Below, piece after piece: positions 1 to 7,705 of a stretch of DNA of 35,811 nt. Both the position numbers and the translations under genes were made by a program. How positions within the stretch are numbered: the stretch's first letter is position 1; each line of letters opens with the position of its first letter. Below the pieces are notes generated by a model. It did no database searches, was not told the DNA's origin, and saw nothing but the letters and a program-made list of their open reading frames with translations. Source of the stretch: Granulicella sp. L60 (GTDB lineage Bacteria; Acidobacteriota; Terriglobia; Terriglobales; Acidobacteriaceae); the NCBI RefSeq assembly GCF_009765825.1, contig NZ_LMUR01000018.1:1157703-1193513 (forward strand), in the 5' to 3' direction.

Positions 1-545
1 CCCCCGGCAATCACCGCCGGCTCAGCCAGCCTCCCGCCCCCCACCATCCCACACGCCAGATACCCGCTCCCCGGCTCAATCACCCTCACCCCGCGCACCC
101 GCAGCGTCTCTACATTCGCCCGCGTCGCCGCATGCTCCCACATATTCACATTCATCGCCGGAGCCACCACCACCGGAGCCGTCGTCGCCAGAAACATCGT
201 CGACAAAAAATCATCAGCCAGCCCATGCGCAAACTTCGCCAGCATATCCGCCGTCGCCGGAGCCACCACCAGCAGCCCCGTCGTCTGCGCCTCTTCAATA
301 TGCTCGACCGAAGACTCGCCCTCTTCCGTCCCCGTCCCAGCCTCCGCACCCCAAAGCGTCGTTATCACCCGATGGCCCGAGATCGCCGCAAACGTCAGCG
401 GCCGCACAAACTCCTCCGCCGCCTTTGTCATCACCACATACGGATCGAATCCCGCATCCTGCAGCAGGCGCACCAGCTCCACCGACTTGTAAGCCGCAAT
501 CCCCCCGCACACCCCGACCGTCACTTTCATTCCAGCCACACCCAT
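1..545 (-). CDS. coaBC: Phosphopantothenoylcysteine decarboxylase/synthase CoaBC, 5' part
   Basis: The visible part is the N-terminal flavin-dependent decarboxylase (CoaC) domain, which converts 4'-phosphopantothenoylcysteine to phosphopantetheine in coenzyme A synthesis. The reading frame starts MGVAGMKVTVGVCGGIAAYK, the typical flavoprotein Rossmann start. It continues through VVAPATADMLAKFAHGLADD, the APAMNVNMW active-site segment (family Asn-containing PxMNxxMW motif) and SGYLACGM, which contains the conserved catalytic Cys. The start at 545 is chosen because GGAGGT lies six bases upstream; a second ATG at 530 is in frame. The gene runs off the left edge, so the CoaB synthetase domain is not seen. 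It is divergent from the DUF4142 gene. Confidence 0.93.
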   Translation of the reverse strand, partial: MGVAGMKVTVGVCGGIAAYKSVELVRLLQDAGFDPYVVMTKAAEEFVRPLTFAAISGHRVITTLWGAEAGTGTEEGESSVEHIEEAQTTGLLVVAPATADMLAKFAHGLADDFLSTMFLATTAPVVVAPAMNVNMWEHAATRANVETLRVRGVRVIEPGSGYLACGMVGGGRLAEPAVIAG

Positions 546-705
546 CACCAGACCTCCGCCGTCAGCGACCTCTCACATTCATCACATCACAATCCTCTCA
601 GACCCATCCGTAGCCAGCGTACAACCTCCCCTCCCCTCTGCCACTCACACCCAACGTACGGCACGACAAACTTCGCGGCCCAGCCGCCTTTCGAGGGAAT
701 CACAC

Positions 706-1221
706 ATGAACACCATGAATAGAATCATCTGCTGCGCGGTCCTTACCGTCTCCGGCACCGCCATGCTCCTGCCTTCACGCGCTCTCGCCCAGTCCGACAG
801 CGACAAGAAGTTCCTCGCCATGGCCGCCCAGTCTGACCAGAACGAGATCGCCCTCAGCCAGCTCGCCGACCAGAAGACCACCAACCCCGCCGTCAAAGCC
901 TTCGCTGAAAAGATGGTCACCGAGCACACCCAGATGACCGCCAGCATGAAGCCCTTCGCCGACGCCTGGGGCCTCACCCCACCCTCCGGCCCCGACTCCG
1001 ATCACCAGAAGGCCATCGACACCCTCAACGGCCTCTCCGGCAACGACTTCGACAAGCAGTACATGAGCGACATGGTCACCGACCACGCCAAAGCCCTCCG
1101 CGCCTTCACCACCGAAGCTAAGGACACCAAAGATCCAAAGTTCCGTGCAGCCGTCATCAAGGGCAAGACCGCCGTAGCCGCCCACAAGAACATGGCCTAC
1201 GACCTCAAGAAGAAGCTCTAA
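706..1221 (+). CDS. DUF4142 secreted/periplasmic protein
   Basis: 171-residue protein with a signal peptide (residues 1-28, basic start, hydrophobic core, SRALA-Q cleavage region). The mature part is almost wholly helical and matches the DUF4142 pattern: AQSDQNEIALSQLADQKT near the start, then AFAEKMVTEHTQM, and repeated D/E-x-x-H motifs such as MSDMVTDHAKALRAF and AHKNMAYDL. DUF4142 proteins are ferritin-like four-helix bundles of unproved role, often linked to stress or the envelope. A GAGGGA ribosome site precedes the ATG. It is monocistronic, convergent with the serine hydrolase downstream. Function beyond the family name is not known. Confidence 0.88.
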   Translation: MNTMNRIICCAVLTVSGTAMLLPSRALAQSDSDKKFLAMAAQSDQNEIALSQLADQKTTNPAVKAFAEKMVTEHTQMTASMKPFADAWGLTPPSGPDSDHQKAIDTLNGLSGNDFDKQYMSDMVTDHAKALRAFTTEAKDTKDPKFRAAVIKGKTAVAAHKNMAYDLKKKL

Positions 1222-1344
1222 AGAAATAGCCTCCATCGTGCTCGATTCGTGTTCGACGAATCCGCGCTCCTATGGTGCCGTCGGGCTGAGCTTCCGGGTA
1301 CTGGTGCTCGAGCTTCTTGGGATACCTTCCGCTTTTGCTTCTAG

Positions 1345-1411
1345 GTACCCCAAGGCTTTAGCCTTGGGCCTCCCAGCCCCCTCAAGAAGGGGGCTTTAGC
1401 CCTGGGTATGC
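1345..1411. repeat. Two adjacent palindromes in a non-coding gap
   Basis: The 1222-1502 gap has no gene. It holds CCCAAGGCTTTAGCCTTGGG (1348-1367) and AGCCCCCTCAAGAAGGGGGCT (1375-1395), nested between GGTACCC and GGGTATGCC arms. These look like short dispersed intergenic palindromes. They could slow or stop transcription between the convergent neighbours, but there is no clear U-tract. Confidence 0.6.
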
Positions 1412-1454
1412 CTTCTTCTCCACGTCAAGACCCAAATCGTCCACACTCAAAACC

Positions 1455-1489
1455 CGAAGCCTCTCGCAGCCCCACCGCGAGAGGCTTCG
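1455..1489. terminator. Strong hairpin between convergent genes
   Basis: A perfect 13-bp stem, CGAAGCCTCTCGC pairing with GCGAGAGGCTTCG, encloses a 9-base loop. It lies 14 bases past the stop codon of the minus-strand hydrolase and downstream of the DUF4142 gene, where a bidirectional terminator is expected. A T-tract is weak on both sides. The inner GCCTCTCGC/GCGAGAGGC stem is the same as the stem inside the MITE-like repeats at 6881, 16276 and 28213. Confidence 0.55.
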
Positions 1490-1502
1490 CCATTAACAAA
1501 CC

Positions 1503-2663
1503 TCAAGCCCACCCCGGCACACACCCAACCATCTGCCACATCATCTGATCCAGCGCCGCATTAATCTGGTCCGAAGGCTCTGTCCGCGTATTCGTCAGCG
1601 CCGCCCAGCACATCCCCGTAGACGTCCGCACCATCAGCGTCGTCGACCCCGGCAGACTCCCGTTGTGCCACCAACTCCCCGCGCCGTTCCCCCGCACCAT
1701 CCACCCCCGCGCATACCTCGCCTGCGCCGTCGGATCGAACGCCGGCGCAGGCGTCGTCATCATCTTGATCGTCGCCGGTTTCAACAGACTAGGAATCGTC
1801 CCCACCCCGCCCACGTGGTCCAGAAACATCACCAGATCCGACGCCGTCGCCAGCCACCCGCCATTCGCGTCCATCCGCGTCACATTTATCTTGTACGGAT
1901 CCTCGCTGTACTGCCCGTAGTACACCACCTCATTCGTCGCCCGCTGCCGCAGCGTATTCCCCGCAATCTTCATATCCGTAATCCCGCACGGCGCCAGAAT
2001 ATTCGCCTGCACATACCCCTCATACGTCTGCCCCGTCACCTGTTCAATCACCCTCCCCAGCACGCAGTAACCAAAGTTCGAGTAAGCCCAGTGCTGTCCC
2101 GGCGGATACGTCTGCGGCAGATTCTCCAGCGTCCACCCAATCAGCTTCGCCTGATCCCACGAATCAAACCGGAACATCGGATCGGTCGAATCGTTCGACC
2201 ACCCTCCCGACGTATGCGTCAGCAGATCGTCCACCGTCACATCCGTCACATACTGCTTATACGGAGCCTTCCCATACTTCGTCCCCAAAACCCCCGACGG
2301 CCCAAACACCTTATCGTTCAAATTCAGCTTGCCCTGCTCGATCAAGCTGAAGATCGTCACCGACGTAATCGGCTTGGTCACGCTCGCAATCCGAAACAGG
2401 CTCGCCTGCTGCACCTGCTGCATCGTCTCCCTGTCCGCCATGCCATCTGCCTGGTCGTAGACAAACCTCCCATTCCGCGTAATCGCAATCGAGCTCGCCG
2501 GAACCGAAAACTGCTGACGAAACTGAAACGCCGTCCGTCCCATCGCGCCGCGCTGCGCTCCCGTAGGCCCCCCATCCGCAGGCCCTTGCCCCATCACACG
2601 CGGAACCATCCCCGCTACAGCTACTCCCAGCATCTGACCCATCACAGAGCGCCGACTCAGCAT
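1503..2663 (-). CDS. Serine hydrolase, beta-lactamase/DD-peptidase class C family
   Basis: 386 residues, penicillin-binding-protein-like serine hydrolase (Pfam beta-lactamase family, PF00144). The N-terminus MLSRRSVMGQMLGVAVAGMV looks like a twin-arginine signal, so the enzyme is probably exported folded. The three catalytic boxes are visible: SVTK at 94-97 (nucleophile Ser and Lys), YSN at 194-196 and HNG at 333-335. Members include esterases, D-aminopeptidases and AmpC-like enzymes; nothing seen distinguishes these, so antibiotic resistance should not be assumed. The start has GAGGTAAGA just upstream. The upstream gap to the divergent secreted-protein gene is almost filled by a palindromic repeat. 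Confidence 0.9.
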   Translation of the reverse strand: MLSRRSVMGQMLGVAVAGMVPRVMGQGPADGGPTGAQRGAMGRTAFQFRQQFSVPASSIAITRNGRFVYDQADGMADRETMQQVQQASLFRIASVTKPITSVTIFSLIEQGKLNLNDKVFGPSGVLGTKYGKAPYKQYVTDVTVDDLLTHTSGGWSNDSTDPMFRFDSWDQAKLIGWTLENLPQTYPPGQHWAYSNFGYCVLGRVIEQVTGQTYEGYVQANILAPCGITDMKIAGNTLRQRATNEVVYYGQYSEDPYKINVTRMDANGGWLATASDLVMFLDHVGGVGTIPSLLKPATIKMMTTPAPAFDPTAQARYARGWMVRGNGAGSWWHNGSLPGSTTLMVRTSTGMCWAALTNTRTEPSDQINAALDQMMWQMVGCVPGWA

Positions 2664-2691
2664 CTTCTTACCTCGCTTTTTACAAAGATTA

Positions 2692-2899
2692 TGTCCTGCC
2701 GGACGGGCCGCTTACTCAGCGGGAGGTCACTTCGTGACGTGTATACCGGTCTCGGCAGGATAGACTGCTTTCGTCCTCCCGTTGGTCGGAATCATCATCG
2801 CCGACCAGCGGGAGGCCCATCGCCAATCATCCTGCCACGACAAGGTACAAAAGTCACGAAGTGACCTCACCACGAGCAGTGGGCCCGTCCGGCAGGACA
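2692..2899. repeat. 208-bp composite palindromic repeat, copy R1
   Basis: The outer arms TGTCCTGCCGGACGGGCC (2692-2709) and its exact reverse complement (2882-2899) bound the element. Inside are the arm pair GAGGTCACTTCGTGAC / GTCACGAAGTGACCTC, small hairpins CCGCT-TACTC-AGCGG and CCAC-GAGCA-GTGG, and a central hairpin CCTCCCG.TGGTCGG / CCGACCA.CGGGAGG at about 2775-2815. Copies R2 (8345), R3 (20696, inverted, also 208 bp) and R4 (25323) belong to the same family. R1 occupies most of the 260-bp gap between two divergent genes, so their promoters must lie within or right beside it. Confidence 0.93.
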
Positions 2900-2923
2900 A
2901 AGTCTCTAGAAGAAGGAGCCCTC

Positions 2924-3316
2924 ATGAAAATAAGTCTCGCCATCCTCCTCTCCCTCACCAGCGCCATCACCCTCGCCCAGCAGCCCCCACCCCAGCAGCA
3001 GCCCGCCAACGTCGCCGGAAAATGGACCATCTACGCCAAAGACCCCAACGGTGGCACCAGCACCAAATACATCGAAATCGTCCAGAAAGGAAACGTCATC
3101 ACCGGCCACTTCAAAGGTCCGAACCAATCCGGCGGCATCGAAGGCACCATCAACATGCGCCACATCGTCTTCCACACCAAGACCCGCGAAGTCCTCAACT
3201 TCGGCGGCCAGGTCGAAGGTCCAAACGACCACGGCAACATCCAGGCCACCGCCATGCGCGGCAACTTCCACGCCCGCGGAGGCGCCGGCGAATGGCAGGC
3301 CGTCCCCTCCAACTAA
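2924..3316 (+). CDS. Small secreted protein of unknown function
   Basis: 130 residues. ATG 2924 has AAGGAG upstream; an in-frame start at 2861 would lie inside the repeat and is rejected. Residues 1-18 form a signal peptide (MKISLAILLSLTSAITLAQ), followed by a Gln/Pro-rich linker (QQPPPQQQP) and a compact domain of about 100 residues rich in beta-strand and glycine: VAGKWTIYAKDPNGG, IEIVQKGNVITGHFKG, IEGTINMRHIVFHT. The pattern W-x-I...G-x-I-x-G-x-F-x-G...G-x-I suggests a small beta-barrel like those of many secreted acidobacterial proteins. I do not recognise a named family. Confidence 0.8.
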   Translation: MKISLAILLSLTSAITLAQQPPPQQQPANVAGKWTIYAKDPNGGTSTKYIEIVQKGNVITGHFKGPNQSGGIEGTINMRHIVFHTKTREVLNFGGQVEGPNDHGNIQATAMRGNFHARGGAGEWQAVPSN

Positions 3317-3328
3317 GCTCAAACACCA

Positions 3329-3973
3329 TCACCGCCCGGGAGGCGTCACCCGAACCACCCTTGCCCGACACTCCCGCAACCCCTGGCAAGCAATCGGCCT
3401 CAGATCATCCTTCGCCATACAAACCTCAATCGCTGTCAGTCGATTATTCCCGCAGCTCAACACCACGCTCCCCCGCGGAAACGACGGATTCGCCCTCGCA
3501 AACTCATCCAGAATCTCCACCGGCTTCAACATCACCTCATGGTCCAGTTCGGTGAACAGCTTCGGCACCCTCACCTCGCCAAACGCCCGATGCTCCAGCA
3601 GAAAGAAATCATCCGCCGCCAGCGTCGTACACGTCCCATGCTTGCTCCACTCATGCCGCAGCAGCGACTCATCCGGCGTAATGTCGAGATTCTTCTCCGG
3701 ATGCACCGGCCCCTCCCGCTCGCTGCAAAACACAGGATACGAGCCGTCATAATTCTGCGGCCATAGCCCATGCACCACAAACCCCGGACGCGCCGCACAC
3801 TGCGGATTCGTCCCCCGGATCGAACAAAACTCCGGCGACCACGAAAGATTCAGCAGATAGAAATCGAACTTCCCCGGCTCACCCTTCCCGTGCGCCCCCG
3901 CCCGCGCCGACAGAAACGCCACCATCAAAAATCCCACGCACAACAGCACCACCTGCCGCGAAAAAGTCTTCAT
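3329..3973 (-). CDS. Ribonuclease T2 family protein
   Basis: 214 residues, secreted endoribonuclease of the T2 family, which cleaves single-stranded RNA through 2',3'-cyclic phosphates. Both signature boxes are present: CAS-1 FVVHGLWPQ (residues 65-73, catalytic His68) and CAS-2 RHEWSKHGTC (106-115, with His107, Glu108, Lys111, His112). A signal peptide covers about residues 1-27, so it acts in the periplasm or outside the cell. Paired cysteines (50/59, 83/115) fit disulfides. Start 3973 is chosen for the signal peptide; ATG 3982 is in frame and 3 codons longer. No good Shine-Dalgarno site is seen; a TAGCAT hexamer sits just upstream. The stop faces the secreted-protein gene, 12 bp away. Confidence 0.93.
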   Translation of the reverse strand: MKTFSRQVVLLCVGFLMVAFLSARAGAHGKGEPGKFDFYLLNLSWSPEFCSIRGTNPQCAARPGFVVHGLWPQNYDGSYPVFCSEREGPVHPEKNLDITPDESLLRHEWSKHGTCTTLAADDFFLLEHRAFGEVRVPKLFTELDHEVMLKPVEILDEFARANPSFPRGSVVLSCGNNRLTAIEVCMAKDDLRPIACQGLRECRARVVRVTPPGR

Positions 3974-4010
3974 ACCCCACATGCTAGACCACGCACACAC
4001 AGCCAGCCAC

Positions 4011-5633
4011 TTACTTCGCTCCCCGTAAAACGCGCTCCCTCTCCATCTCAACCGCCACCAGCGGACCCACACCATGATGCCGCCCCAACACCCCCGCAAT
4101 GCCATCATGCAGCGGCGAGTCCCTCCGCACAAACCAGCACTCCCGATCCCCCTGCCCGTCGCCCCAACCCCTCCGCTGTCGATAAAACTCCGATCCATAA
4201 GACACCACCCAAAGCTCATACTCCGAAGCCGGCGCACCCATCGCAACGTTCCGCGTCATGTTCTGCCAAGTGCGGCTCACATACTTCGACTGCCACCCCG
4301 GCTGTTTCAAGCAGCTCTCCGACATATCCGGATGCTCCACAACCACATCGGCCCGCAGCCTCTCGACATCCTCTGGCTGAACAAACTGCCGTGCGAACGC
4401 CGCCGTATTCAAACCCCACGGATCGTAGCTCACCCACCCCGAGTAGTACGTCAGAAATCCCGTCTCCGTCGTAACCATCGTGCCGCGCCCACGCAGCGCC
4501 CCCAGATCCTCAGCCAAGCTCTTGATCTCCGTAAACTGCAGATCCCGATACGTGCGAAGCTCCCGATAGAACGGCATCGCAATCAACGCCAACCAAGCCC
4601 CAAATCCGATGAGCAGCAGTGTCCGTCGCGAAATCCCTAGCGCAGACCAGTTCAACGCCAGCAGAATAGCCGCCGCCAGCGGCAGATAATAAAAAAATCT
4701 ATCGCCGATATTCTGGTCAAGACGCATCATCCAGTAAAACCCCGTCGGTATCGCAAACAAACACACCCACAGATACCTCGGCCGCAAACCCCGCAGCCTG
4801 ATGCACGGCACCAGCAGCGCCGCGTCGAACAGCAGATACTTCACACTCACCTGTACCGAGTGCGAGACCACAAGCCCCATCACCCGCACCGCATCCGACT
4901 TTACATAAAACGGCAGCGGAAACAGCTCGCCAAAGTACCGCCACCTCCAAGCGAAGTACAACATCCCCGGAGCCACAAAGATCGCCGCAACCTCAGCCCA
5001 CGCCCTTCCTCTCCGCTCCGAAACGAACGCCGCATAGATCAGCAGCGGAACCGCGAAGACCACTCCATCCGGCCGAAATAAACAGAGCGCCAGACCCACC
5101 AGAGCAGCCCACCCAACCCTCCGCTCCGTCGCCATCAGCACCAGCAACGCCAGCAGCATCGCATCGGGCAGCACCGCAAATCCCGCCGCCGCCGCAAAGA
5201 TCTGCGGAAACAGCCCCACACACCCGGCCACCGCAAGCACGCGCCGCACCGAGATCCGAAGCCTCGCCAGCCGCAGCAGCACCGCAGACAGCCCAACCAG
5301 CGACACGACATTGACCGCCGCAGAAAACCAGAGAGGCGCAAGACCCAGCCGCATCGCTCCCGCAACCAGCGCCATCCACGCAAAGTCCGTCGCGCCCTCG
5401 GCGTGCGGCCCACCCGCAAAAAAAGTAATCGCGCCATGCCCCGCAAGATTCTTGCTGTACTCAAACAGCACCGTGGCATCTTCCGCAGGTAAAAAATACC
5501 GCGGCACAAGCGCAAGCAGCCCAAGAACGACCGCGCCGTATATCTCCAGCAACACGACGAGCGCAGACTCAACTCCCGAGTACTTCCCCCGTGGAGCACC
5601 GTCCATTGCGATGTAGGCGTTGGGACTCGACAA
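4011..5633 (-). CDS. Polytopic GT-C-like glycosyltransferase (predicted)
   Basis: 540 residues, with many hydrophobic helices over about residues 28-375 and a soluble C-terminal domain of about 160 residues. After the first helix comes PAEDATVLFEYSKNLAGHG...EGATDFAWM. This resembles the GT-C membrane glycosyltransferase pattern (acidic pair, then RYAxNLAxGxG...EGYTxxLW), where the acidic pair contacts the polyprenyl-phosphate sugar. The C-terminal part (TETGFLTYYSGWVSYDPWGLNT) is also typical of these proteins. Likely role: moving a sugar from a lipid carrier onto an envelope molecule; the substrate is unknown. The start is TTG 5633 or ATG 5606; neither has a convincing ribosome site. It stands alone, divergent from the S33 peptidase gene. 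Confidence 0.68.
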   Translation of the reverse strand: MSSPNAYIAMDGAPRGKYSGVESALVVLLEIYGAVVLGLLALVPRYFLPAEDATVLFEYSKNLAGHGAITFFAGGPHAEGATDFAWMALVAGAMRLGLAPLWFSAAVNVVSLVGLSAVLLRLARLRISVRRVLAVAGCVGLFPQIFAAAAGFAVLPDAMLLALLVLMATERRVGWAALVGLALCLFRPDGVVFAVPLLIYAAFVSERRGRAWAEVAAIFVAPGMLYFAWRWRYFGELFPLPFYVKSDAVRVMGLVVSHSVQVSVKYLLFDAALLVPCIRLRGLRPRYLWVCLFAIPTGFYWMMRLDQNIGDRFFYYLPLAAAILLALNWSALGISRRTLLLIGFGAWLALIAMPFYRELRTYRDLQFTEIKSLAEDLGALRGRGTMVTTETGFLTYYSGWVSYDPWGLNTAAFARQFVQPEDVERLRADVVVEHPDMSESCLKQPGWQSKYVSRTWQNMTRNVAMGAPASEYELWVVSYGSEFYRQRRGWGDGQGDRECWFVRRDSPLHDGIAGVLGRHHGVGPLVAVEMERERVLRGAK

Positions 5634-5839
5634 GCCCTTATTTTACTTCTCTCGTGCTAACCTTCGTCTTTCTAGCTACACCCGAGCAGATAGCCTATAT
5701 CTCGACCGTCATCCTCCAACCCAACGTCAGCAGCCAGTGCCCGTGCTTCGATACTATAAAGTTGAGGCGTCTCAAACCGAGCACCGCGCCGTCATCAACC
5801 CCGTCACTCATCTAACATGTAACAGGCACAGGAGCACAC

Positions 5840-6877
5840 TTGAACCGTCGTAGCTTTCTCGCAACCGGCGCAGCATCGCTCGCCCTCGGCGCATCAGCCC
5901 ACAAGGCAAACGCCTCCAGCATCAGCAAAGAGAGCATCAACGCGCCCGACGCACCGCTCTCCTCGCAGACCCCCGACGGCCTCAATCCTCCAGGAATCAA
6001 GACCGCAGGCATTCGCATGATCCCCGTCGTCGGCGGCAAGTACAAAGTATGGACCAAGCGTGTCGGCAGCGGTCCCATCAAGGTCCTCCTTCTCCACGGT
6101 GGCCCCGGCGCCAGTCACGAGTACCTCGAAGTCATGGAGTCCTTCCTTCCCGCCGCCGGCATCGAGTACTACTACTACGATCAGCTAGGCTGCGGTAACT
6201 CCGATCAGCCCGACGATCCCTCCCTCTGGACCCTCGCGCGATACACCCAGGAGGTCGAAGAGGTCCGCCGCGGCCTCGGCCTCGAAAACTTCGTCCTCTA
6301 CGGCCACTCCTGGGGCGGCATCCTCGCCCTCGAGTACGCGCTCAACTACCAGCAACATCTCCGCGGCCTCATCATCTCCGACATGACCGCCGGCACCCAG
6401 TCCTACCTCAAACGCACCGCCGCCCTCAAAGTCCAGATGCTCTCCCCCGCCTCGCTCGCGACCCTTGAGGCGCTCGAGGCAAAGAGCGCCTACGACTCCC
6501 CCGAGTACGAAAAGATCATGATGGAAGAGCTCTACCCCCAGATGATCTGCCGAACCAAGCCCTGGCCCGAACCCTTCACCCGCTCCTTCAGCCATCTAAA
6601 CGAGAAGATCTACAACCAGATGCAGGGCAAGAGCGAGTTCCTCGTCACCGGCAACCTCAAAGACTGGGAGCGTTGGGACCGCCTGCACGAGATCAAGACC
6701 AAAGCCCTCACCATCGGCGCCCGCTACGACGAGATGGACCCCGAAGACATGAAGAAGATGGCAAAGCTCATGCCCAACGCCACCTCCTTCATCTGTCCCA
6801 ACGGCAGCCACCTCTGCATGTGGGACGACCAGGCCTTCTACTTCCAAAACCTCCTGCCCTTCCTCAAGTCCCTCTAG
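5840..6877 (+). CDS. Exported proline iminopeptidase-like alpha/beta hydrolase (S33)
   Basis: 345 residues. The TTG start is supported by AGGAG five bases upstream and by an immediate twin-arginine signal, MNRRSFLATGAASLALGASA. The alpha/beta-hydrolase core shows the oxyanion motif LLHGGPGASHEY (residues 84-95), the prolyl-aminopeptidase segment YYYDQLGCGNSDQP (111-124), the nucleophile elbow GHSWGG (Ser157), an acid in GARYDEMD (Asp297) and His324 in NGSHLCMW. The set fits MEROPS S33 proline iminopeptidases, which remove N-terminal proline; related enzymes hydrolyse amides or esters. Tat export places it in the periplasm, unlike most cytoplasmic family members. The stop codon is followed within 3 bp by a MITE-like repeat. 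Confidence 0.88.
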   Translation: MNRRSFLATGAASLALGASAHKANASSISKESINAPDAPLSSQTPDGLNPPGIKTAGIRMIPVVGGKYKVWTKRVGSGPIKVLLLHGGPGASHEYLEVMESFLPAAGIEYYYYDQLGCGNSDQPDDPSLWTLARYTQEVEEVRRGLGLENFVLYGHSWGGILALEYALNYQQHLRGLIISDMTAGTQSYLKRTAALKVQMLSPASLATLEALEAKSAYDSPEYEKIMMEELYPQMICRTKPWPEPFTRSFSHLNEKIYNQMQGKSEFLVTGNLKDWERWDRLHEIKTKALTIGARYDEMDPEDMKKMAKLMPNATSFICPNGSHLCMWDDQAFYFQNLLPFLKSL

Positions 6878-6880
6878 GCA

Positions 6881-7063
6881 GTATCGACCTATAGCCTGAG
6901 CGTAAGTGATGGATGGATATAGAAAGTGTCATCCTGAGCGGAGCCTCTCGCAGTCTCATCGCGAGAGGCGTAGTCGAAGGACCTGCGACTCCCTCGGCGT
7001 GCCAATACTCTCTCCTTATCTCGCACCACATCCGGCACAGTTCCGCATCGTGCTATAGGCCGA
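6881..7063 (+). mobile_element. MITE-like dispersed repeat, copy A
   Basis: The element begins GTATCGACCTATAG and ends CTATAGGCCGA, so the ends are roughly inverted repeats. It includes GTGATGGATGG, GTGTCATCCTGAGCGGAGCC, the hairpin GCCTCTCGC-AGTCTCATC-GCGAGAGGC, GTAGTCGAAGG and CTCGCACCACATCC. The same order appears on the other strand at 16276-16510 and 28213-28395. No transposase is encoded. The internal hairpin could end transcription of the upstream peptidase gene. Confidence 0.8.
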
Positions 7064-7117
7064 GACCACCTAGCCACCACGGAATCATCGCCGCGCAGAC
7101 TTCCTCGTCCTCAACCA

Positions 7118-7147
7118 GCACAGTAGAACCGTTGTTCTACACTGTGC
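7118..7147. promoter_or_regulatory. Interrupted palindrome upstream of the VOC gene
   Basis: The core GTAGAAC-CGTT-GTTCTAC is a perfect 7-bp inverted repeat, extended by GCACA / ACTGTGC with a small bulge. It ends 20 bases before the ATG of the frameshifted VOC gene, a position expected for a dimeric repressor operator or a leader hairpin. No adjacent regulator gene is present, so this is only a candidate. Confidence 0.35.
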
Positions 7148-7166
7148 CGTGAGGAGGACAACAGCC

Positions 7167-7548
7167 ATGACCTTCCCCGCCGCTGTGCCGGAGATCCCGT
7201 CGACTGATGTCGACAGATCCGCAGCCTACTACGTCAACACGCTAGGCTTCACCCTCGACTGGGGGAACGACCAGGACGGCATCGCAGGCATCTCCAGGGG
7301 GCAATTGTAGACTCTTTCTCACCAATCGCACTTTCCGGAAGTCCCACGGCAACACCGGCCCAGTCCTCTTCTGGCTCAATCTCGATAGCAAGGCCGAGGT
7401 AGACGAACTCTTCGCGCAGTGGAAGTCTGCGCAAGCGAAGATCCTATCCGAGCCCGAAGACAAACCATGGAAGCTGCGCGAGTTTATGGCCGCCGATCTA
7501 GACGGCAACCTCATTCGCGTCTTCTACGATCTTCGTGGCGACGTGTAA
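7167..7548 (+). pseudogene. VOC (glyoxalase/bleomycin-resistance-like) gene with frameshift
   Basis: The ATG at 7167 has a GAGGAGG ribosome site. The frame reads MTFPAAVPEIPSTDVDRSAA then YYVNTLGFTLDWGNDQDGIA, a typical VOC start (alternating strand, helix, LGF). It hits TAG at 7308-7310. The family sequence resumes in the +1 frame as CRLFLTNRTF...GPVLFWLNLDSKAEVDELF...ADLDGNLIRVFYD, ending at 7548. Removing one G from the GGGGG run at 7297-7301 restores one open frame of about 126 codons. It is therefore a recent pseudogene or a homopolymer sequencing error. VOC proteins bind metals or ligands in dioxygenases, glyoxalases and drug-binding proteins; the role here is unknown. Confidence 0.85.
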
Positions 7549-7602
7549 AAAAAGTAGACGTGCCGTACACGAGTCCTTTCTATCTAAGAACAACAGCCGG
7601 GT

Positions 7603-7631
7603 GCCCCATATCTCGACTTTGAGATGTGGGC
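7603..7631 (+). terminator. Possible terminator hairpin after the VOC gene
   Basis: GCCCCATATCTC and GAGATGTGGGC form an imperfect stem of about 10 bp around a short loop, 55 bases after the VOC stop. There is no T-tract, so it may instead be a dispersed intergenic palindrome. Confidence 0.35.
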
Positions 7632-7690
7632 ATCGCGCGACGCGCGACCGTCTTCCTCCAACCGCCATAAAATCTTACCCCCACGCAAGC

Positions 7691-7696
7691 TACAAT
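7691..7696 (+). promoter_or_regulatory. Candidate -10 element of ruvA
   Basis: TACAAT ends nine bases before the ruvA ATG, and there is no Shine-Dalgarno site. With a start site about 7 bases after the hexamer, the mRNA leader would be only a few bases. No good -35 box is seen. Confidence 0.45.
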
Positions 7697-7705
7697 CAGC
7701 CAAGC

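Noticed and set aside
1503..2663. Antibiotic-resistance beta-lactamase
   Set aside because: The family includes many esterases and peptidases; motifs alone do not support a resistance call.
1665..2864. Long + strand frame opposite the serine hydrolase
   Set aside because: The Arg/Pro/His-rich translation is the usual shadow of a G/C-biased gene; the minus-strand frame has catalytic motifs and a signal peptide.
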